From positions 1-11,156 of the forward strand of contig CAUJFM010000326.1 of NCBI GenBank assembly GCA_963169595.1: a DNA stretch of 11,156 nt, given 5' to 3'. The notes below the pieces were generated by a model that did no database searches, was not told the origin of the DNA, and worked only from the letters and a program-made list of their open reading frames with translations. Positions 7,329 to 11,156 of the stretch are shown piece by piece. How positions within the stretch are numbered: position 1 is the first letter of the stretch; each line of letters starts with the position of its first letter. A program made the position numbers and the translations under genes. Origin of the DNA: Bacteroidota bacterium. GTDB taxonomy: Bacteria; Bacteroidota; Bacteroidia; Flavobacteriales_F; PHOS-HE28.

Positions 7329-7433
7329 GTTAGTGCCTCGTACAGCAGGTCGTTTCAAGGAAGCACCACTACGCGGGACCAGTTAACTCCAGCGTTTGGA
7401 ATACCAGCGCAACCGGAACTAACCGTTCAGGCC

Positions 7434-8735
7434 CTATGCGAACTGCCGCACGCTGGTGCGGATGATGTTCACGCACTCCATCAGCTGCGCCTCGGTGATC
7501 ACCAGTGGTGGGGCAAAGCGGATGATGTCGCCGTGGGTGGGCTTGGCCAGCAGGCCATTGTCACGCAGCAGCAGGCACAGTTCCCAGGCAGTTCTGGGGG
7601 AGCCATCAGGTGCCGTGCGGGCTTCGATCACCAGCGCATTGAGCAGGCCACGGCCGCGCACCAGCTTCACGAAGGGATACTCCTCCACCAGCTTCTGCAT
7701 CTCGGCGCGGAAGAGCTGACCAAGCCGCTCGGCGTTGCCGCACAGGTCCTCGTCCTGTACGATGCCCAGCGCCTCGATGGCGAGCCGCGCGCCCATGGGG
7801 TTGCCCCCATAGGTGCTGCCGTGGGTGCCGGGAGTGAAGACGTTCATCACCGCATCACTGGCCAGCACGGCGCTCACGGGGTACATGCCGCCGCTGAGGG
7901 CCTTCGCGAGGATCACCACATCGGGACGCTGCACCCCTTCGCGCGACTCGCAAAGCCCCTTGGTGCAACTGCAGCCATTGTTGTGACAGGAGGCGAGCAG
8001 GCGGCCGGTGCGCGCGATGCCGGTCTGGATCTCGTCCGCGATGAAGAGCACGTTGCGGGCCTTGCAGGCGGCGATGGCGCGGGGGATGTAGTCGTCGGCC
8101 GGCACGTACACGCCCTTCTCGCCCTGGATGGGCTCCACGAGGAAGGCGCAGACGTTCGGGTCCTCCAGCGCCTTCTCCAGGGCCAGGATGTCGTCGTAGG
8201 GGATCACCTCGAAGCCGGGCGTGAAGGGCCCGAAGCCGCCCTGGCTGTCGGGGTCGGTACTCATGCTTACGATGGTGATGGTGCGCCCGTGGAAGTTGCC
8301 CTCGCACACGATGATCTTGGCCTGACCTGCGGGGATGCCCTTCTGCTCATAGCCCCACTTGCGGGCCATCTTGATGGCGGTCTCCACGGCCTCGGCGCCC
8401 GTGTTCATGGGCAGCATGCGGTCGTAGCCGAACAGGGTGCAGACGGTGCGGGCATACTCCCCCAGCACGCTGTTGTAAAAGGCGCGGCTGGTGAGCGTCA
8501 TGCGCGTAGCCTGCTCCTGCATCACCTGCACCAGGCGCGGGTGGCAATGGCCCTGGTTCACGGCGCTGTAGGCGCTGAGGAAGTCGTAGTACCGCTTGCC
8601 TTCCACGTCCCACACGAACACGCCCTTGCCACTGTCGAGCACCACCGGGAGGGGGTGGTAGTTGTGGGCACCGTAGTGCTCCTCGAGCTCGATGGCCTGT
8701 TGGGTGCGGGTGCGGGAGGTGGTGTGTATCGCCAT
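7434..8735 (-). CDS. rocD: ornithine--oxo-acid aminotransferase
   Basis: This PLP-dependent class III aminotransferase moves the delta-amino group of ornithine to 2-oxoglutarate, giving glutamate semialdehyde (arginine/proline metabolism). It has 433 residues starting MAIHTTSRTRTQQAIELEEHYG, followed by the OAT hallmark AHNYHPLPVVL. Asp234 in FIADEIQTG binds the pyridine nitrogen, Lys278 in VILAKALSGG is the Schiff-base lysine, and NTGAEAVETAIKMARKWGY and TPGTHGSTYGGNPMG form the cofactor phosphate site. It carries a Cys-rich insert between GRLLA and the PLP lysine (Cys250, 255, 257, 262) that is not part of the minimal aminotransferase core. It is divergent from rlmD, and its 3' end converges on the DUF488 gene. 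Confidence 0.95.
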   Translation of the reverse strand: MAIHTTSRTRTQQAIELEEHYGAHNYHPLPVVLDSGKGVFVWDVEGKRYYDFLSAYSAVNQGHCHPRLVQVMQEQATRMTLTSRAFYNSVLGEYARTVCTLFGYDRMLPMNTGAEAVETAIKMARKWGYEQKGIPAGQAKIIVCEGNFHGRTITIVSMSTDPDSQGGFGPFTPGFEVIPYDDILALEKALEDPNVCAFLVEPIQGEKGVYVPADDYIPRAIAACKARNVLFIADEIQTGIARTGRLLASCHNNGCSCTKGLCESREGVQRPDVVILAKALSGGMYPVSAVLASDAVMNVFTPGTHGSTYGGNPMGARLAIEALGIVQDEDLCGNAERLGQLFRAEMQKLVEEYPFVKLVRGRGLLNALVIEARTAPDGSPRTAWELCLLLRDNGLLAKPTHGDIIRFAPPLVITEAQLMECVNIIRTSVRQFA

Positions 8736-8772
8736 GGCTTGCTGGACGCGGGTTCTGTACGCAAAAGGGCTT

Positions 8773-8780
8773 CAAAACTA
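8773..8780 (-). promoter_or_regulatory. rocD -7 promoter element
   Basis: On the minus strand this is TAGTTTTG, an exact TAnnTTTG match, 37 bp before the rocD ATG. A TTTTG lies 25 bp further upstream, slightly far for a -33 element. The rlmD element on the other strand starts only 4 bp away. Confidence 0.5.
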
Positions 8781-8784
8781 CGGG

Positions 8785-8792
8785 TATCTTCG
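8785..8792 (+). promoter_or_regulatory. possible rlmD -7 promoter element
   Basis: TATCTTCG followed by CCGACC, nearly the same string as before the TonB receptor gene. It lies 55 bp before the rlmD start and almost abuts the divergent rocD element, so the two promoters could compete for polymerase. Confidence 0.35.
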
Positions 8793-8847
8793 CCGACCCG
8801 CTGAGCAAAAGGGCCTGAACCCTTCAGTGCTCCGCCACACCACGACC

Positions 8848-10278
8848 ATGCGCCGCAGCAAGTACAAGGAACCCCTGTTCTACCAGAACCTCACCATCGA
8901 AAGCGCGGGTGCGCAGGGCAAGGCCATTGCGAAGCATGAAGGCATGGTGGTCTTCGTGACCGGTGCCGTGCCGGGTGATGTGGTGGATGTGCGTGTGACC
9001 AAAAAGAAGAGCAACTACGCCGAGGCGATCACCACGCGGATCGTAACACCCTCCATCGACCGCATCCCCGCCTTCTGCAAACATTTCGGCACCTGTGGCG
9101 GCTGCAAGTGGCAGGACCTCTCCTACCCCAAGCAGCTGGAGTACAAGCAGCAGCAGGTGATCGACAACCTGGAGCGGCTGGGTGGGCTGGTGCTTCCGCC
9201 CGTAACGCCGATCATGGCCTCGCCCGGGGTGCGCTACTACCGCAACAAGCTGGAGTACACGTTCAGCAACAAGCGGTGGTTCACCACGGACGAGATCAAC
9301 TCGCAAGATGAACACACGGACCGCAATGCGCTGGGCTTCCACATCCCCATGCGCTTCGACCGCGTGCTGGACCTGAGCGAATGCCACCTGCAGCCCGAGC
9401 CCAGCAACAGCATCCGCAACTTCGTGCGGGAACATGCGCGGCAGCATGGCCTGAGCTTCTACGACGTGCGTGAACACCAGGGCTTCCTCCGCACCCTGCT
9501 GATCCGCACCACCACCACGGGCGAGTGCATGGTGCTGCTGGCCGTGGGGCATGAGGACCGCGAGGCTCGTGAGCGCCTGCTGGACGCGCTGCTCGGCGCC
9601 TTCCCGCAGCTCACCAGCGTGCTGTGGACGGTGAACCCCAAGAAGAACGACACCATCTACGACCTCGATATCCAGGTGTACCACGGCCGCGACCACATCG
9701 TGGAGGAGCTGCCGGATGGACCGGGTGGCCGGCCCTTGAAGTTCCGCATCGGTCCGAAGACCTTCTTCCAGACCAATCCGGAGCAGACGATCGCCATGTA
9801 CCGCCTCACGCGCGACCTGGCGGGCCTCACCGGGGCCGAGAACGTGTACGACCTTTACTGTGGTGCGGGCAGCATCACGCTTTACCTCGCGGCCCGGGCG
9901 AAGCATGTGGCCGGCGTGGAGCTCGTGCCCGAGAGCGTGGCCGATGCCCGTGTGAACGCCGAACTGAACGGCGTCACCAACGTGAGCTTCACCAGTGGCG
10001 ACATGAAGAAGGTGATGGACGCGGCCTTCGTGGCGCAGCATGGCCGTCCGGACGTGGTGGTGACCGACCCGCCCCGCGCCGGCATGGACGAACCCGTGAC
10101 GCGCCACCTGCTGGAGCTGGCCCCCGAGCGCATCGTGTACGTGAGCTGCAACCCGGCCACCCAGGCCCGCGACCTGGCCATCCTCAACGACCGCTACCGC
10201 ATCGACTTCGTACAGCCGGTGGACATGTTCCCGCATACCTACCACGTGGAGAACGTGGTGCGGCTGGTGAAGCGGTGA
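8848..10278 (+). CDS. rlmD: 23S rRNA (uracil-C5)-methyltransferase RlmD/RumA type
   Basis: This SAM-dependent enzyme makes 5-methyluridine in 23S rRNA. From the ATG at 8848 it has 476 residues; the frame is open upstream, but that part runs antisense through the rocD start region and lacks family similarity. Residues about 8-66 are a TRAM RNA-binding domain. Cys77, Cys83, Cys86 (CKHFGTCGGC) and Cys179 (LSECHL) are the 4Fe-4S ligands of RumA-type enzymes. The SAM site is VYDLYCGAGS (about 343-352), followed by DPPRAGM (407-413) and the nucleophile Cys434 in YVSCNPATQARDL. The protein ends FPHTYHVENVVRLVKR, and DNA for that tail recurs twice downstream. RlmCD-like dual specificity cannot be excluded, so the exact uridine target is inferred. 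Confidence 0.93.
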   Translation: MRRSKYKEPLFYQNLTIESAGAQGKAIAKHEGMVVFVTGAVPGDVVDVRVTKKKSNYAEAITTRIVTPSIDRIPAFCKHFGTCGGCKWQDLSYPKQLEYKQQQVIDNLERLGGLVLPPVTPIMASPGVRYYRNKLEYTFSNKRWFTTDEINSQDEHTDRNALGFHIPMRFDRVLDLSECHLQPEPSNSIRNFVREHARQHGLSFYDVREHQGFLRTLLIRTTTTGECMVLLAVGHEDREARERLLDALLGAFPQLTSVLWTVNPKKNDTIYDLDIQVYHGRDHIVEELPDGPGGRPLKFRIGPKTFFQTNPEQTIAMYRLTRDLAGLTGAENVYDLYCGAGSITLYLAARAKHVAGVELVPESVADARVNAELNGVTNVSFTSGDMKKVMDAAFVAQHGRPDVVVTDPPRAGMDEPVTRHLLELAPERIVYVSCNPATQARDLAILNDRYRIDFVQPVDMFPHTYHVENVVRLVKR

Positions 10279-10309
10279 ATGGTCTAACCGGGAATGGACA
10301 GGGATACAC
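10228..10309 (+). repeat. rlmD-tail repeat, copy 1 (inside the intact gene and just beyond)
   Basis: The last 51 bases of rlmD (10228-10278) recur at 10383-10433 (5 mismatches) and 11003-11053 (2 mismatches). Similarity with copy 2 continues past the stop codon to about 10309, with TCTAACCGGGA and TACAC shared, but copy 3 lacks that extension. Inside the tail, ACCACGT (10241-10247) and ACGTGGT (10253-10259) form a perfect 7-bp stem with a 5-nt loop. Confidence 0.85.
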
Positions 10310-10353
10310 GGTAATTCTGACTTCCCGGGACGATCATGTTCCAATGGTAGGTT

Positions 10354-10465
10354 CATTCACGTTGATAAACGTCCATTCACGGTTCCCGCATAGCTACCAC
10401 GCGGCGAACGCGGTGCGGCTGGTGAACCGGTGACAAGGTCTAACCGGGAGTGGACGGGCATACAC
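10354..10465 (+). repeat. rlmD-tail repeat, copy 2 (orphan gene end)
   Basis: Positions 10354-10433 match copy 3 (10974-11053) with 8 mismatches in 80 bases, and 10383-10465 matches copy 1. It encodes SFTLINVHSRFPHSYHAANAVRLVNR followed by TGA in the rlmD frame, but no gene body precedes it. The 29 bases before the shared tail are common to copies 2 and 3 and absent from intact rlmD. It is a gene remnant acting as one side of a direct repeat around the GxxExxY gene. Confidence 0.82.
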
Positions 10466-10489
10466 AGGAACACGCTCATTCTTGGATGA

Positions 10490-10497
10490 TATCTTGG
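10490..10497 (+). promoter_or_regulatory. possible -7 promoter element of the GxxExxY gene
   Basis: TATCTTGG fits the relaxed TAnnTTnG pattern found before other genes here, 48 bp before the ATG at 10546. This is motif evidence only. AGGA at about 10535-10538 is a possible ribosome binding site at a plausible distance from that ATG. Confidence 0.3.
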
Positions 10498-10545
10498 AGG
10501 CTTTGGCGATGACAATGAACTCACTTTGCATGCCAGGATAGCCCC

Positions 10546-10938
10546 ATGACCAACTTGAATTCGGACGATCAGGAAGCGACCAGACCCATTGTTGGGTGCG
10601 CCATGAGGGTGTTGAACTCGTTGGGCCATGGTCTTCATGAAAAGCCTTACTAGAACGCCTTATGCATTGAAATGAAGGCCTCGGGCATCCGTTACGAACA
10701 ACAACCTCGATACCCCATCTACTATCGATCGGAACTGATCGGTGAGTACATACCCGATCTCATCATCGAGGATAAAGTGATCGTGGACACCAAGACCATT
10801 GAACGAATTGGTGACCAGGAGATCGGTCGTATGTTGAACTATCTGCGCATCACTCAGTTGGAGGTAGGTCTCATCCTTAACTTCAAGCGCCCTCGGCTGG
10901 AGTGGCGGCATGTGTGGCTGCGCTCGGAGCACCGGTAA
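10546..10938 (+). pseudogene. GxxExxY-family (PD-(D/E)XK-like) protein gene interrupted by an in-frame TAG
   Basis: From the ATG at 10546 the frame reads MTNLNSDDQEATRPIVGCAM, then RVLNSLGHGLHEKPY, then TAG at 10651-10653, then NALCIEMKASGIRYEQQ on to the TGA ending at 10938. The family name motif is present as Gly-Leu-His-Glu-Lys-Pro-Tyr, and relatives continue with Glu-Asn-Ala-Leu, so GAG to TAG is a one-base nonsense change. The rest is intact: GEYIPDLIIEDKVIVDTKTI carries the PD...DxK nuclease-like signature, and MLNYLRITQLEVGLILNFKR is the conserved C-terminal part. Without the stop it would have 130 residues, the normal family length. Restarting at the ATG at 10672 would give 88 residues lacking the name motif. 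The gene lies between two orphan rlmD tails. It could be a recent pseudogene, a readthrough gene or a base error. Confidence 0.85.
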
Positions 10939-10973
10939 GCGTCCATCCGCCTATCCGGCTCTGAAGGCGAGAG

Positions 10974-11053
10974 CATTCACGTTGATCAACGTTCATTCAC
11001 GGTTCCCGCACACCTACCACGAGGAGAACGTGGTGCGGCTGGTGAAGCGGTGA
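10974..11053 (+). repeat. rlmD-tail repeat, copy 3 (orphan gene end)
   Basis: This repeat encodes AFTLINVHSRFPHTYHEENV, then VRLVKR and TGA, in the rlmD frame, again with no gene body before it. The last 51 bases differ from intact rlmD at only two positions, closer than copy 2. The two differences from copy 2 in the leading 29 bases are both silent (ATA/ATC, GTC/GTT). Its leader contains a perfect 14-bp palindrome, ACGTTGATCAACGT (10979-10992). The sequence after the stop is unlike that after copies 1 and 2 and leads into the next gene, so this copy may mark the old end of rlmD. Confidence 0.82.
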
Positions 11054-11093
11054 CCGCCGTTCACATCGGGACAGGCTCCCCGATGAAGGGGAA

Positions 11094-11156
11094 ATGACAC
11101 CCATGCGCGCGCCGATCCCCACCCTGTTCATCTGTGGCTTCCTGTTGCACGCCTGC
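11094..11156 (+). CDS. predicted lipoprotein, N-terminal fragment
   Basis: Two in-frame starts are possible: ATG at 11094, close behind AAGGGG, or ATG at 11103 with the same purine run at better spacing. From 11103 the frame reads MRAPIPTLFICGFLLHAC and then leaves the window. A short positive start, a hydrophobic core and LHAC at the end look like a lipoprotein signal with the lipidated Cys as the last visible residue. Nothing can be said about the mature protein. Confidence 0.55.
   Translation, partial: MTPMRAPIPTLFICGFLLHAC

Noticed and set aside
7328..7424. GGTTAGTGCC and GGAACTAACC as terminal inverted repeats downstream of DUF488
   Set aside because: Only 9 of 10 bases match, they do not enclose the gene, and no target duplication is seen. 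A chance match is likely.
7533..8804. 423-codon open frame on the plus strand
   Set aside because: Antisense shadow of rocD, whose catalytic motifs are clear on the minus strand.
8824..10356. 510-codon open frame on the minus strand
   Set aside because: Antisense shadow of rlmD, which has all family motifs on the plus strand.
10672..10938. Intact 88-residue gene starting at 10672
   Set aside because: The family similarity continues upstream in the same frame through the TAG to an ATG at 10546, so this is the downstream part of an interrupted gene, not a complete short one.
10228..11053. CRISPR array or insertion sequence explanation for the rlmD repeats
   Set aside because: The repeats are gene-end copies with unequal spacing, not short regular repeats, and there is no transposase or terminal inverted repeat.

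Overview
The window reads as chromosomal DNA of a GC-rich Bacteroidota, plausibly a Flavobacteriales-type lineage. The evidence is a TonB-dependent receptor with an N-terminal carboxypeptidase-regulatory-like domain, a secreted hydrolase ending in a type IX secretion (T9SS) sorting domain, and promoter-like TAnnTTTG elements upstream of several genes. The genus cannot be named from this sequence alone.

Layout. (1) Positions 1-2055, minus strand: a compact four-gene operon. It runs from an ArsR-type repressor through a divergent SRPBCC (AHSA1-like) protein and a classical AHSA1/SRPBCC protein to a two-domain protein that joins an SRPBCC domain to a rifampin ADP-ribosyltransferase (Arr) domain; the last runs off the left edge. 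Junctions are TGATG, 3 bp and ATGA, so translation is probably coupled. An inverted repeat over the predicted promoter at 2072-2099 is the likely repressor operator. (2) 2337-6687, plus strand: TonB-dependent receptor, a small MORN-repeat lipoprotein, and a secreted class C beta-lactamase-like serine hydrolase with a T9SS tail. (3) 6688-7433: a patch unlike its surroundings. It holds an orphan 3' end of an ornithine aminotransferase gene and an AT-rich DUF488 (YeaO-like) gene. (4) 7434-10278: intact rocD (minus) and rlmD (plus), divergent, with closely packed promoter elements. (5) 10279-11093: two further copies of the rlmD 3' end, the second and third enclosing a GxxExxY-family (PD-(D/E)XK-like) gene broken by an in-frame TAG. 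(6) A predicted lipoprotein gene starts near 11094-11103 and is cut by the right edge.

The most notable themes are these. The SRPBCC-Arr fusion sits under an ArsR repressor, which suggests an inducible small-molecule response operon with an ADP-ribosylating effector. Two neighbouring housekeeping genes, rocD and rlmD, each have orphan direct-repeat copies of their 3' ends lying beyond an acquired small gene (DUF488 and GxxExxY respectively). The same architecture twice within about 4.4 kb suggests a shared acquisition route at gene 3' ends, although no recombinase is visible in the window.

Non-coding stretches: 2100-2316, 6806-6974 and 7329-7433 hold nothing I can identify. No tRNA, rRNA, CRISPR array, complete insertion sequence or origin was seen.
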